A DNA stretch of 64,000 nt from contig NZ_JBFEFH010000003.1 in the NCBI RefSeq assembly GCF_040717455.1, positions 62,001 through 126,000 on the forward strand. The letters run 5' to 3'. The translations under genes and the position numbers were made by a program. Under the pieces are notes generated by a model. That model worked only from the letters and a program-made list of their open reading frames with translations, had not been told where the DNA came from and ran no database searches. This document shows, in pieces, positions 45,610 through 54,792 of this stretch (positions within the stretch are counted from its first letter, which is position 1; each line of letters starts with the position of its first letter). This stretch comes from Tautonia sp040717455. GTDB lineage: Bacteria > Planctomycetota > Planctomycetia > Isosphaerales > Isosphaeraceae.

Positions 45610-46917
45610 ATGCCTCCCGCAGCCCCGCTCTCTCGAAGTGAACCGAGGATCGTCACCGATCGACTGCCCGGCCCCCGGGCCGCCGCCTGGATCGCCCGGG
45701 ACGAGCGAGTGACGTCCCCCTCGTACACCCGGATGTATCCCCTGGTGGTCCGGCGGGCTCGCGGGGTGATGATGGAGGACCTGGACGGGAATCGCTTCCT
45801 CGACTTCACCGCGGGAATCGCCGTGACCAACGCGGGCCACTGCCACCCGAGAGTGGTGAAGGCGATCCGCGATCAGGCACGACGCCTGATCCACATGTCG
45901 GGGACCGATTTCTATTATCGCCCTCAAATTCGACTCGCGGAGACGCTTGCCCGGCTCGCTCCCGGTCCCGGGCCGAAACGCGTCTTCTTCGCCAACAGCG
46001 GGGCCGAGGCCGTCGAGGCGGCCCTCAAACTCGCGCGCTTTCATACGGGTCGTCCCCGGGTCGTTGCATTTCGGGGAGCCTTTCACGGCAGGACCTACGG
46101 CGCGATGAGCCTGACGGCGTCCAAGTCGATCCAACGGAAAGGCTTCTCGCCCCTCGTCCCCGAGATTCAGCATGCCACCTACGGCGATCTCTCCAGCCTG
46201 GACGTGCTGTTCCGAACGACCTGCCCGCCCGAGGAAACCGCGGCGATCTTCGTCGAGCCGATCCAGGGCGAAGGGGGATACATCGTCCCCCCCGACGATT
46301 TCCTGAGGGGCTTGCGGACCGTCTGCGACGCACACGGTATCATGCTCGTCCTCGATGAGATCCAGACGGGCATCGGGCGGACCGGTCGGATGTTCGCCTC
46401 GGAGCACTGGGGGGTCCACGGCGACGTGGTCTGCCTGGCCAAGGGGCTCGCCAATGGCCTGCCGCTGGGGGCGATCGTCGCCCCGGAATCCATCATGGAC
46501 TGGCCCCCGGGGAGTCACGCGAGCACCTTCGGCGGGAATCCCGTCGCGTGTTCGGCCGCGCTCGCCACGCTCGGCCTGATCGAGCGGCGATACGCCGAGA
46601 ATGCCCAGGATCGTGGCCTGGAGCTGGCAGAGGGCCTGAGGGAACTGGGCGAAACCCACCCCTGCCTCGTCGACGTTCGGGGCAAGGGCTTGATGATCGG
46701 CGTGGAAATCGGCTCCCCTGATGGCCCCCTTCCCGGTTTCCGGGATCGAATTATTCTGGAAGCCTTCCAGCGAGGTTTGCTGCTCCTTCCGTGCGGACCG
46801 AGTACGATTCGATTCTGCCCACCGCTCTGCCTGACCAGGAAGCAGGTCGCGATCGGCCTCGACCTCTTCCGATCAACCCTGGCTGCCATGTGTGGGGGGT
46901 GCCCGTCGTCCCCGTAA
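45610..46917 (+). CDS. Class-III aminotransferase (4-aminobutyrate/acetylornithine type)
   Basis: A 435-residue PLP enzyme. Key motifs: FFANSGAEAVEAALKLAR for phosphate binding, FRGAFHGRTYGAMSLT, IFVEPIQGEGGYI, MLVLDEIQTGIGRTG (PLP-pyridine Asp) and VCLAKGLANGLPLGA with the Schiff-base lysine Lys278. The pattern and the GxHxRT segment fit 4-aminobutyrate or related omega-amino acid transaminases, but acetylornithine or diaminobutyrate use cannot be excluded. ATG 45610 is the start that places the first conserved PLVVRRARGVMMEDLDGNRFLDF at about residue 45. A promoter lies 160 bases upstream. Confidence 0.9.
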   Translation: MPPAAPLSRSEPRIVTDRLPGPRAAAWIARDERVTSPSYTRMYPLVVRRARGVMMEDLDGNRFLDFTAGIAVTNAGHCHPRVVKAIRDQARRLIHMSGTDFYYRPQIRLAETLARLAPGPGPKRVFFANSGAEAVEAALKLARFHTGRPRVVAFRGAFHGRTYGAMSLTASKSIQRKGFSPLVPEIQHATYGDLSSLDVLFRTTCPPEETAAIFVEPIQGEGGYIVPPDDFLRGLRTVCDAHGIMLVLDEIQTGIGRTGRMFASEHWGVHGDVVCLAKGLANGLPLGAIVAPESIMDWPPGSHASTFGGNPVACSAALATLGLIERRYAENAQDRGLELAEGLRELGETHPCLVDVRGKGLMIGVEIGSPDGPLPGFRDRIILEAFQRGLLLLPCGPSTIRFCPPLCLTRKQVAIGLDLFRSTLAAMCGGCPSSP

Positions 46918-47013
46918 CGCTCCAGGATCAGGCCCTCTCCCGCCGGACACGATCATCCGGCCGATGGGGCATCGTGAATTCGCTTCGATCCGAACGTTCT
47001 CCGAGTGATTCCC

Positions 47014-48432
47014 ATGTCGACCGCGTCGCACGGTTCCACCGCTCAGTCCTTCGATTGGCAACGATGGCCCGAAACCGAACAGTTCCTCGGCAAGGCGGTC
47101 TGCGCGGCCCTCGGGGGAAACGCCTTCGCCGCCGAACTCGATCGGCGGATGGCCGCCGAGACGAGCACCCGGATTACCGACTGGATCGATCATCTGGTCC
47201 TCAATGACCGCCCGAATCTCGTCGAAGGACTGGCCCGACTCGGTTACGAGCGGACGCCCGAACCCTATGGAGTGAATGCGCCGACCTTCCGTCACCCGGG
47301 GGGACAGTTCCCGCCCCTCGCCGTCGTCCCCGGTGCCGGGGGCGGCCCCCAGGTTTCCTCGATCGCCTTGAAGGTCGAGTCGATCGCCTCGTTCAGTGAG
47401 GCGAATCGATTGGGCCTCGCGATCGTCGGCTACCCGGTCGGTCCGTATCGCTTCGCGAAGGTCGAGGTGATGGGGGCAGAGACCTCGATGATCGTGGTGG
47501 AGCGTCGGGGCTATCTGGGCTTCGAACCGTTCCCCAGCTCCTGGGCCCAGGGAGGCCGCATGGCCCCGCACTCGACCCGAGACGCCCTGGCCGCTCGGGA
47601 GCTTTGGCAGGCCCGCCGACGCCATTTCCCCGACGACGCAGAAGGGTTCGACGTCGCCGAAGAGGTCCTGGGTCAGGTCCTGGAGCGGGCCGGGTCGACG
47701 GACCTCGCCTGCCATCTCATTTTCGAAGTCGAGCGTGAGTACTGGCAGTCCCGGAATACGGCGGCACGGGTCCAGAAGCGTCGACAGGATCGGCTCGGGC
47801 TGGGCTGGGCCAATCACGACCACCACACCTTTCGCTGCTCCCGGCGCTTCTTTCCCAGGGTCATCGGCATCTTCGAACGACTCGGTTTCACGCTCCGGGA
47901 GTCGTTCCACGCCGGGAAGGAGGCCGGCTGGGGGGCCCAGGTCCTGGAGCATCCGACGACCGGCATCGTGATCTTCGCTGACCTCGACCTCGCTCCCGAA
48001 GAAGCCGAGGATGACTTTGCCCGGAAGGCCCTGCCCGACTTGCCCCAGCCCCATACGGTGGGCCTCTGGGTCGGACTGCACGGCGAGTCGCTGCTCGATG
48101 CGGGGATGCACCACCTGGAGGCCCAGTTCGATTTCGATGCCCTTCGCATTGCGCTGCAGGACGAGGCCGGCATCGAGACGATGAAACCCTTCAGCGATTT
48201 CTCGTTCCTCCGTCAGGCGTTCACCCGGGGCGAGCGATGGCCTGTGCAGGCTCATCGTGCGGACCGCATGCGCGATCTCGGGTGGATCGATGAGGAACAG
48301 CATGCTCGGTTCCTCTCCGAGGGAGCCATCGGCAGCCACCTCGAAAACTTGCAGCGGCGGGAAGGGTTCAAGGGGTTCAATCAGCAGGCCGTGAGTGCGA
48401 TCATCGCCGAAACCGATCCGCGACGGCTCTGA
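47014..48432 (+). CDS. Conserved protein of unknown function, VOC/DUF1338-like region
   Basis: The 472-residue product has no signal peptide. It is acidic and soluble. The central segment NHDHHTFRCSRRFFPRVIGIFERLGF, AGWGAQVLEHP and GIVIFADLDL looks like a VOC-fold unit with a possible metal-binding His pair and Glu. An N-terminal region (residues 90-170, SIALKVESIASFSEANRL, VVERRGYLGFEP) may be a second, degenerate unit. DUF1338 (2-oxoadipate dioxygenase-like) proteins have a similar layout, but I am not certain. ATG 47014 is preferred over GTG 47005. It follows the aminotransferase by 96 bases on the same strand. Confidence 0.65.
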   Translation: MSTASHGSTAQSFDWQRWPETEQFLGKAVCAALGGNAFAAELDRRMAAETSTRITDWIDHLVLNDRPNLVEGLARLGYERTPEPYGVNAPTFRHPGGQFPPLAVVPGAGGGPQVSSIALKVESIASFSEANRLGLAIVGYPVGPYRFAKVEVMGAETSMIVVERRGYLGFEPFPSSWAQGGRMAPHSTRDALAARELWQARRRHFPDDAEGFDVAEEVLGQVLERAGSTDLACHLIFEVEREYWQSRNTAARVQKRRQDRLGLGWANHDHHTFRCSRRFFPRVIGIFERLGFTLRESFHAGKEAGWGAQVLEHPTTGIVIFADLDLAPEEAEDDFARKALPDLPQPHTVGLWVGLHGESLLDAGMHHLEAQFDFDALRIALQDEAGIETMKPFSDFSFLRQAFTRGERWPVQAHRADRMRDLGWIDEEQHARFLSEGAIGSHLENLQRREGFKGFNQQAVSAIIAETDPRRL

Positions 48433-48451
48433 TTTGTCCGTGCCTCGTCGC

Positions 48452-48480
48452 CTGACTCGGCCCGAGCCTCGTGTTAGAAT
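48452..48480 (+). promoter_or_regulatory. Possible promoter before the HEAT-like gene
   Basis: CTGACT (48452-48457, 4/6) and TAGAAT (48475-48480, 5/6) are spaced by exactly 17 bases, 125 bases before the ATG of the next gene. Confidence 0.42.
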
Positions 48481-48604
48481 GACTCTGGGAACCTCTCGAG
48501 GATCCCGGGCGTCGAAGGCGTTGAGGCCTACCCGGCCACCGATCTCACCGGCCCGTCCTGCCAGGAACGGTCTGAATCCACGTCTCCATCAAGGTTTGTG
48601 AATC

Positions 48605-50038
48605 ATGATCGATGCGATCGCACCGGCTTGGGCGCGGAACCTCGGCCGAGGGCTCGCTTTGCTCCTGATCGTGGGAGGACTCGTGTCACTCCCGACGACG
48701 TCGGCCCGGGGCCAGCAGCCCGACGACCAGGCAAACGGCGAGGTCGACCAGGATGCGCCGATCGACGGCGAGATGACCCCGGAGAAGCAAGACCAACAGG
48801 ACGTCCTTGCAGACTCGATCTACGTCGATCCCGTCGCCGCGTCGATCATGCGCGGTCGGTACGACCAGCTGCACTCGACCGTGCTCGTGCCCCCGAACAC
48901 CGACCGGACGATCGCCCAGATGGCCCGGGGCGGAACTCGACTCGATGCCGGGCTGATCGATCGCTTCATCAAGTATGCGGCCCGACAGTTGACCGACCAC
49001 GATAACATCAACGCGGTCATGTCCGGTGGCCAGCAGAGTCGTATCCAGTCCATCGAGGACGCGGGCAAGTATCTCGCCCTGCCGTACGCCGAGGTCCCCG
49101 CCAATCAGCGCGATCGGCGGTTCCTCCAGGAGTTCAATTCCCGGCTCCTCGCGCTGGCCCCCGAGCTGCTCAAGAACCACCTCTACGCCCGGGTTCAGGT
49201 CATGCAGGCCCTGAGCCGGATCGGCGATCCGGTCGCCTTGAGTTTGCTGATCGAGCAGCTCCGCAATCCGGAACAACCCCTGATCGTGAAACAACTGGCG
49301 GCCGAGGGCGTGCGTCGGATCGCGGTCGAGGCGGGCGACTCGCTGTCGACGGCCGATCGCGAGAACGCGGCCAATGCGCTCGTCGAGTTCCTCCGAGACA
49401 ATCCCGAGGCCTACTGGTTGTCCCACACCCGGGCGCTGCAGGCCCTCGGGACGCTCCGCCGCATTTCGGGGGTCGAGAATCGCGATCAGGCGGTCTTTGC
49501 CAATGAGCTGCTGGCGGTCCTGAGCTCGGCGGATCAACGCCCCGAGAGCCGGGCCTGGGCGGCCTGGGCGCTCGGGATGCTGGAAGTTCCCCCGAATTAC
49601 CCGCAGCTCAATTTCTCCCTCGCGGCGTACCAGGTCGGCACGCTTGCCGTCGAGATCGGGCAGCGGATCGTCGACCTGAGCGATCCTCGAGAGCTTGAAG
49701 CGTACAACCCTGAGCGGGTGAAGTACCTGACCGCCTTGATCGTCGCCCCGGTCTTCTCGTCGCTGGACGGGGCCCCTGAGCTCCGGGGCTCCGGACTGCG
49801 CAACACGCGGGGCCTGGGGCCGCATCAGCAGTACGTGGTCCGAGTCCACCAACTCATCCGGCAACTTGCGGTCGCGTCGGTCGAACTGACGAACGCCCGG
49901 GGGGCGCAGATCACCGGGGCTCGCGATCGCGTGATCGGTCGGCTCAACGAACTGCGCACCTTCCTCAACGAGAACCGCCCCGAGGATGGGACCTTCATCT
50001 CGGGGGGCCGGGAATTCGCACTCCAGGATGCTTCTTGA
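48605..50038 (+). CDS. Secreted alpha-helical (HEAT-like) protein of unknown function
   Basis: The 477-residue product begins with a signal peptide (LALLLIVGGLVSLPTTSARGQQ) and an acidic Asp/Gln-rich spacer. The body is nearly all helical with HEAT-like units: VQVMQALSRIGDPVALSLLIEQLRNPE, LIVKQLAAEGVRRIAVEAG, AANALVEFLRDNPE, RAWAAWALGMLEVP. Such repeats serve as protein-binding scaffolds. I do not know the family name; this type is common in Planctomycetes. It is followed 13 bases later by the GXGXG gene, probably in the same transcript. Confidence 0.75.
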   Translation: MIDAIAPAWARNLGRGLALLLIVGGLVSLPTTSARGQQPDDQANGEVDQDAPIDGEMTPEKQDQQDVLADSIYVDPVAASIMRGRYDQLHSTVLVPPNTDRTIAQMARGGTRLDAGLIDRFIKYAARQLTDHDNINAVMSGGQQSRIQSIEDAGKYLALPYAEVPANQRDRRFLQEFNSRLLALAPELLKNHLYARVQVMQALSRIGDPVALSLLIEQLRNPEQPLIVKQLAAEGVRRIAVEAGDSLSTADRENAANALVEFLRDNPEAYWLSHTRALQALGTLRRISGVENRDQAVFANELLAVLSSADQRPESRAWAAWALGMLEVPPNYPQLNFSLAAYQVGTLAVEIGQRIVDLSDPRELEAYNPERVKYLTALIVAPVFSSLDGAPELRGSGLRNTRGLGPHQQYVVRVHQLIRQLAVASVELTNARGAQITGARDRVIGRLNELRTFLNENRPEDGTFISGGREFALQDAS

Positions 50039-50051
50039 CCGCGATCGGACG

Positions 50052-50711
50052 ATGAATCAACCGCCCTCGGCGTTCGAAATCCCCGTTTCGCTGGTGCGAG
50101 ACTACCAGCAGATCAACCGGGAAATCCTCCTGGCCCTCGACTCCGGTCATCGGCTCGTCCGATTGACCGAGGTCGAGGGCCAGCGTTTGCTTGCGTCCGG
50201 GCTCCGCGGGCCCTGGGACGCGGTCATCGAGGTGATCGGGAATGCCGGCCCCGAGCTCGGGGCGGGACTCGATGCGCCGGGAGTGACCATCCTCTGTCAC
50301 GGATCGGCCGCCGACGGCGCCGGTCGCGGGCTCCGGTCGGGCCGCCTGGCGATCTCAGAGCGATCCGGCGATGCCCTTGGCGCCTGGATGTCGGGGGGCG
50401 CCATCGTGGTCCGAGGGGCGACCGGCCATCGGGCCGGCCTCCGCCAGCGGGGCGGGACCCTCGTCTTGCTGGGCGAGGCGGGCCGATTGCTCGCCGATCG
50501 CCACTCCGGCGGCCTGATCATGGCCGATCCGGGCGTGATCACCTCGGCCTCGGGTCGTGGCCGTTCCGAGGGCCTACTGGTCCCCTTGCCGCAACACTCC
50601 CGGGGTTTCGACGCCCTCTCAAGAGCCCATGCGAACGGACTCCTGAGTACCCTTCGAGGACTCCCTCGGGAGTTCCGCCTCGCGTTCGACCTCGGGCCCC
50701 TCCCGGATTGA
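50052..50711 (+). CDS. Stand-alone GXGXG-domain protein (glutamate synthase C-terminal-like)
   Basis: A 219-residue protein made mostly of one right-handed beta-helix of the GXGXG family. Repeats are visible as GVTILCHGSAADGAGRGL, GRLAISERSGDALGAWMSGGAIVVRGATGHRAGLRQRGGTLVLLGEAG and GGLIMADPG. In glutamate synthase this domain connects the glutaminase and synthase sites; in formylmethanofuran dehydrogenase subunit C it is a scaffold. Neither of those enzymes is encoded nearby. ATG 50052 is chosen as the first start after the previous gene. No catalytic residues are expected. Confidence 0.75.
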   Translation: MNQPPSAFEIPVSLVRDYQQINREILLALDSGHRLVRLTEVEGQRLLASGLRGPWDAVIEVIGNAGPELGAGLDAPGVTILCHGSAADGAGRGLRSGRLAISERSGDALGAWMSGGAIVVRGATGHRAGLRQRGGTLVLLGEAGRLLADRHSGGLIMADPGVITSASGRGRSEGLLVPLPQHSRGFDALSRAHANGLLSTLRGLPREFRLAFDLGPLPD

Positions 50712-50781
50712 TCCTCGTGGCGGCCCCGTTCCTGAGGGGCCCTTCAACGGCGATCGTGATGCGTACTCGATCCGGCACCAG

Positions 50782-51222
50782 GTGCGGGAGAACTCATTGA
50801 AGTCCGATCCAGGCTCTGCCCGAAGGTGGGTGTATTCGTGGCTCCTGGCCCTCCCTCTCATCGGAGTCGGTTGCGCCGAGGAGTGGGGCGTGGAGTGGAT
50901 TCCAGGGGCCGAGGTGTCGGGGCGGATTCACCGATCGGGTGACCCTCTGACCCGCGGATGGCTGGAATTCCTCCCCGTCGACGGCGCGATCGGCCGCCTG
51001 CGATCGGTGCCGATCCGTCCGGACGGGACCTTCCTCGCCGACGGGGTCGCTCCCGGATCGGTCGCAATTCGAGTGATCGGGGCCGACCTCCCGGCCTCGG
51101 ACGAATCGATCTTCGGTCAGATCTACGTGATTCGTCGGGTCGTATTGGATGCCCAGGCGAACAAGTTCGACATTGACCTCGATCAGGAACGGCGTCGATT
51201 GTCGTCAGGCCAGCCTGACTGA
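50782..51222 (+). CDS. Small lipoprotein with carboxypeptidase-regulatory-like fold
   Basis: A 146-residue product. Residues 15-31 form a lipoprotein signal with lipobox LIGVGC. The rest shows an Ig-like beta sandwich typical of secreted planctomycete proteins (EVSGRIHRSGDPLTRGWLEFLPVDG, IRPDGTFLADGVAPGSVAIRVIGAD). Such domains act in binding rather than catalysis. The outer start is GTG 50782; TTG 50797 has a better site (GGGAG six bases upstream) and would shorten it by five residues. Confidence 0.68.
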   Translation: MRENSLKSDPGSARRWVYSWLLALPLIGVGCAEEWGVEWIPGAEVSGRIHRSGDPLTRGWLEFLPVDGAIGRLRSVPIRPDGTFLADGVAPGSVAIRVIGADLPASDESIFGQIYVIRRVVLDAQANKFDIDLDQERRRLSSGQPD

Positions 51223-51269
51223 ATCGACGGACCTGGCCCGGAAGGCTTCGGGGGAAGGGAGACATTGCG

Positions 51270-53036
51270 ATGTCACACCGCTGGCATCTCCGACCAAGTG
51301 ACCCGGCCCAGGTCGCTTGGTTCGCCGGGGAAACTCGCGTCCCCCCCCTGGTCGCGCAGATTCTCCTGAATCGGAAGATCAACGACCCGGAGAAGGCGAG
51401 AGACTACCTCGAAGTCCGTCGGAAGAAACTGCACGACCCCGAGCTGCTCCCCGGCGTGGTCGACGCGGCCGATCGCATCGTCCGGGCGATCGAGCAAAAT
51501 CGAAAGATCGTCATTTACGGGGATTATGACGTCGATGGCGTCTGCGGCACGAGCATCCTCTGGTCCTGCCTCCGCCTCGCGGGTGCCAGGGACGTCGACT
51601 ATTACATCCCGAACCGGGTCGAGGAGGGCTACGGCCTCAACGGAGAGGCGTTGAGCCGGATCGCCTCCGAGCATGCGGACCAGGTCGTCGTCACGGTCGA
51701 TTGCGGGATCACCTCGGTCAGGGAAGCGAAGCTGGCCCGATCGCTCGGGATCGAGTTGATCGTCACGGATCACCATACGATCGGGCCCGAGCTGCCCGAG
51801 GCCGACGCGCTGGTTCACCCGAGATTGCCGGGCGGCTCATACCCCTTCGGCGAGCTCTGCGGGGCGGGGGTGGCGTTCAAGCTCGCCTGGCAGGTCTGCA
51901 AGAGTTTCGGCGACGGCAAGCGGGCGTCCCCCCACCTCCGCGACTTCCTCCTCAGCGCCTTCGGCCTGGTCGCGTTGGCAACCGTGGCGGACATGGTGCC
52001 GCTGGAAGATGAGAATCGCATCTTCGTCCGGTACGGGCTGGACACGATCCACGCCGACCCGTCGCTCGGACTGACTGCCCTGATGCGGGTGGCGAACTGC
52101 CTGGGCAAGAAGAAACTGACGACCGGCAGCGTCGGGTTCGGACTGGCCCCCCGGATCAACGCGGCCGGCAGGCTCGAATGCGCCATGATGGCCGTGGAAA
52201 TGCTGACGACCTCCGACCCGGCTCGCGCCGAGCATCTGGCCGCGGAGCTCGACGCCTGCAACCGGCGCCGTCAGGAGATCGAGCACACGATCGTCTCCGA
52301 GGCGCGTCAGATGGTCGACGCCCTGGGAGGCCTCGGGGAGCGAGGAGCGGTGGTGCTCGGGCATCCGAAGTGGCATCCAGGGGTCATCGGCATCGTTGCG
52401 GGCCGCCTCGCCGAGCTCTACCACCGCCCGAGCATCGTGATGGCCCTCCGAGACGACCTGTGCCAGGGTTCGGGGCGATCCATCCCGGGCTTCGATCTGT
52501 ATGACGCGATCCGGTCCTGCTCCGAGGGCCTCCTCGGTTTCGGGGGACACCGCGCCGCCGCCGGTCTCCGCATGAAGCCGTCCGACTTCCCTTCCTTCGC
52601 GGAGCGGTTCGAGCAGCACTGCCGGACGGCGTTGACGGATGAACAGAAGCAACGCCGACTCGACATCGATGCCGAGGTCCGACTGGCCGACCTGAGCATC
52701 AAGGTCGTCGAGTGGATCGAAGCCCTGGAACCTTACGGCATCGGGAACCCGCGTCCGATCCTCTCGACGACTGGGGCTCGGATCGTGGGCCAGCCCCGGA
52801 TCGTGGGGGAACGCAAGAATCATGTGCAACTCCGGCTCTCGCAGAATGGGACGACCGTCAAAGCGATTGGCTGGAATATGGCCGAGAAGCTCGGGGCGTT
52901 AGCCGCCGGTACCGAATGCGCAATCGCCTTCCTTCCGTCGATCAACGAATGGAATGGCCGTCGAGAAGTCCAGCTCGAACTTCGCGACGTTCAGGTCAGC
53001 CCCGGCGGAGAACAGACTCATGCCCGATCAGCCTGA
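51270..53036 (+). CDS. recJ: Single-stranded-DNA exonuclease RecJ
   Basis: RecJ degrades single-stranded DNA 5' to 3' in recombination and repair. The 588-residue protein has the DHH-superfamily motifs: IVIYGDYDVDGVCGTSIL (motif I), VVTVDCGI, the DHH triad in IVTDHHTIG (167-169), and DHHA1 motifs GHPKWHPGVIGIVAGRLAE and GFGGHRAAAGLRM, followed by the C-terminal OB fold. Length is normal. It overlaps the pcm gene by 17 bases, so the two are co-translated. Confidence 0.96.
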   Translation: MSHRWHLRPSDPAQVAWFAGETRVPPLVAQILLNRKINDPEKARDYLEVRRKKLHDPELLPGVVDAADRIVRAIEQNRKIVIYGDYDVDGVCGTSILWSCLRLAGARDVDYYIPNRVEEGYGLNGEALSRIASEHADQVVVTVDCGITSVREAKLARSLGIELIVTDHHTIGPELPEADALVHPRLPGGSYPFGELCGAGVAFKLAWQVCKSFGDGKRASPHLRDFLLSAFGLVALATVADMVPLEDENRIFVRYGLDTIHADPSLGLTALMRVANCLGKKKLTTGSVGFGLAPRINAAGRLECAMMAVEMLTTSDPARAEHLAAELDACNRRRQEIEHTIVSEARQMVDALGGLGERGAVVLGHPKWHPGVIGIVAGRLAELYHRPSIVMALRDDLCQGSGRSIPGFDLYDAIRSCSEGLLGFGGHRAAAGLRMKPSDFPSFAERFEQHCRTALTDEQKQRRLDIDAEVRLADLSIKVVEWIEALEPYGIGNPRPILSTTGARIVGQPRIVGERKNHVQLRLSQNGTTVKAIGWNMAEKLGALAAGTECAIAFLPSINEWNGRREVQLELRDVQVSPGGEQTHARSA

Positions 53037-53691
53037 TGTGCGTGCCCGGGAACTGGCAAACCATCTGAGGCAGCGAGGGATCACCGATGCGAAAGTCCTC
53101 GAGGCGATCCTGAACGTCCCCCGCGACCAGTTCGTGCCGCCGGCGATGCAATCAGACGCCTGGGAGGATCGAGCGCTGCCGATCGCCTGTGAGCAGACGA
53201 TCAGCCAGCCGTTCATGGTGGCCCTGATGACCCAGGAACTCGCGCTGACCGGTGCCGAGCGGGTGCTCGAGGTCGGGACCGGGAGCGGATACCAGACCGC
53301 CGTCCTCTCGAGACTCGCCCGGGAGGTCTTCACAGTCGAACGCCATGCCGCCCTGTCTGAGGCGGCTCGGGAGATGCTCGATGGACGCCTGAAGCTGACC
53401 AATGTGCGGTATCGCGTCGGAGATGGTACGATCGGATGGCCGGACGCAGCCCCCTTTGACCGCATTCTGGTCACCGCGGCGGCGCCGGATCTCCCAGAAA
53501 CGCTGTTTCAACAACTGGCCGAAGGGGGACGTATCGTGATCCCCATCGGCTCGGAATCTCAGCAACAGCTCAACGTCATCGATCGCAGGGATGGCAAACC
53601 GGTCCACTTCCGCTCGGTCTCTTGCCGGTTCGTACCCCTGGTGGGAGAGCACGGCTGGGACGGCACCGACCGCACGCCTCGCACTCAATAA
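53020..53691 (+). CDS. pcm: Protein-L-isoaspartate O-methyltransferase
   Basis: The 223-residue enzyme repairs isoaspartyl residues in damaged proteins using SAM. Features: ALPIACEQTISQPFMVALMTQEL (substrate-binding segment), the SAM motif VLEVGTGSGYQTAVL, FDRILVTAAAPDLPETL and GGRIVIPIG. ATG 53020 is preceded by GGAG at 53007-53010. It starts inside the recJ gene (17-base overlap). The recJ-pcm pairing is not a common one and may simply reflect a compact operon of damage-repair genes. Confidence 0.95.
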   Translation: MPDQPDVRARELANHLRQRGITDAKVLEAILNVPRDQFVPPAMQSDAWEDRALPIACEQTISQPFMVALMTQELALTGAERVLEVGTGSGYQTAVLSRLAREVFTVERHAALSEAAREMLDGRLKLTNVRYRVGDGTIGWPDAAPFDRILVTAAAPDLPETLFQQLAEGGRIVIPIGSESQQQLNVIDRRDGKPVHFRSVSCRFVPLVGEHGWDGTDRTPRTQ

Positions 53692-53725
53692 ATCCGGTCA
53701 CCACACCTCGGACGATCGAACTGTC

Positions 53726-53731
53726 TATAAT
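53726..53731 (+). promoter_or_regulatory. Consensus -10 box before the MBL-fold gene
   Basis: A perfect TATAAT lies 88 bases before the next ATG, in a short AT-rich stretch. I find no good -35 at 16-18 bases, so recognition may depend on an activator. Confidence 0.38.
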
Positions 53732-53818
53732 CCGCTCATGGGACGCGGCGTCTGGTCTGCACGATCGACCGGTGCCCAGGCGAAACGATATTCTTCGAGT
53801 TTCAAGGGCGCTTTTCCC

Positions 53819-54601
53819 ATGGTTGAGCGACGTTTCGTGTTTCCCGGCGTCATCGAGCTGAATGTGCAGGCTCGTCGTCGCCTGGGGGTCAATATCTACC
53901 TGATCGATGGGGGGGACGGGTACATCCTGATCGACGTCGGGTTCCTTGATGAGCTGGGCGACGTCCTGGAGTTGATTCGTCAGATGAATTACAGCCTCTC
54001 CGCGTGCAAGATGATCGTCGCGACGCATGCCGACGCCGATCACACGCAGGGGCTAGCCCGGGCCCGCGACCTGTTGAAGTGCCCTGTGGTCGCCCACCCG
54101 AAATCGGTTGCGCCGCTGGAATCGGGAGACGAGGTCACGACCTACGCCCGGATCGATGCCCAGAACATCCACATCCCCATGCCCCCCTGCAAGGTCGACC
54201 GGACAATCGATGAGGGGGACATTCTCGAGGTCGGCGACAAGCGGCTCGAGGTCTGGAGCACTCCGGGCCACACCGCCGGACAGCTCGCGTTTCGGATGGG
54301 AGAGCTGCTGTTCTCCGGTGACAATATCTTCCGGGACGGCAGCGTGGGTGTCATCGATGCGCACCACGGGTCGAACCTGCCCGATTTCGTGAAAAGCCTC
54401 CGGCGGATCCGGGGCGCGGATGTCGAATTCCTCCTCCCGTCGCACGGCCCGATCTTCCGGAAGGACAATGGCCTGATCGACGCGACCATCGCCCGGCTGG
54501 AGACGTACATGCACCTGGCCGACTTCGGCACGTGCGCCGTCGATTGGCCGCTGCTCGACGAATGGGAAGAAGAACTCGCCTCGGGGAGACTCCCCGGCTA
54601 A
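53819..54601 (+). CDS. Metallo-beta-lactamase-fold hydrolase
   Basis: A 260-residue MBL-fold protein without signal peptide. The first metal motif reads ATHADADHTQG (His70, Asp72, Asp74, His75): the second His of the usual HxHxDH is Asp, as in some HxDxDH variants. Later ligands are present: WSTPGHTAGQL (His), LFSGDNIFRDGSVG (Asp) and LLPSHGPIF (His). The start is ATG 53819, which places the first strand at the N-terminus. Substrate unknown; hydroxyacyl-glutathione or lactone hydrolases are the closest general type. Confidence 0.88.
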   Translation: MVERRFVFPGVIELNVQARRRLGVNIYLIDGGDGYILIDVGFLDELGDVLELIRQMNYSLSACKMIVATHADADHTQGLARARDLLKCPVVAHPKSVAPLESGDEVTTYARIDAQNIHIPMPPCKVDRTIDEGDILEVGDKRLEVWSTPGHTAGQLAFRMGELLFSGDNIFRDGSVGVIDAHHGSNLPDFVKSLRRIRGADVEFLLPSHGPIFRKDNGLIDATIARLETYMHLADFGTCAVDWPLLDEWEEELASGRLPG

Positions 54602-54792
54602 TCGGACCGCATCGGCCCCTCGAAATCGACTTCCCCTGGCATCAGGCCCGGCCCACGATACTTTCGTTGACGCTGGGTGTTTGATAGGACGGCTGGCAAC
54701 GATCGAGGTCGCTCGGCAGGCCTCCCGGTAGTGTCCGGGGACGCGCGAACGTCGATCGGAAGCACCAACGCCGTCCCAGGGAGACTTGCTCG

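Noticed and set aside
54667..54695. TTGACG as a possible -35 box before the Spy-like gene
   Set aside because: No acceptable -10 hexamer lies at 15-19 bases; the nearest is only 12 bases away.
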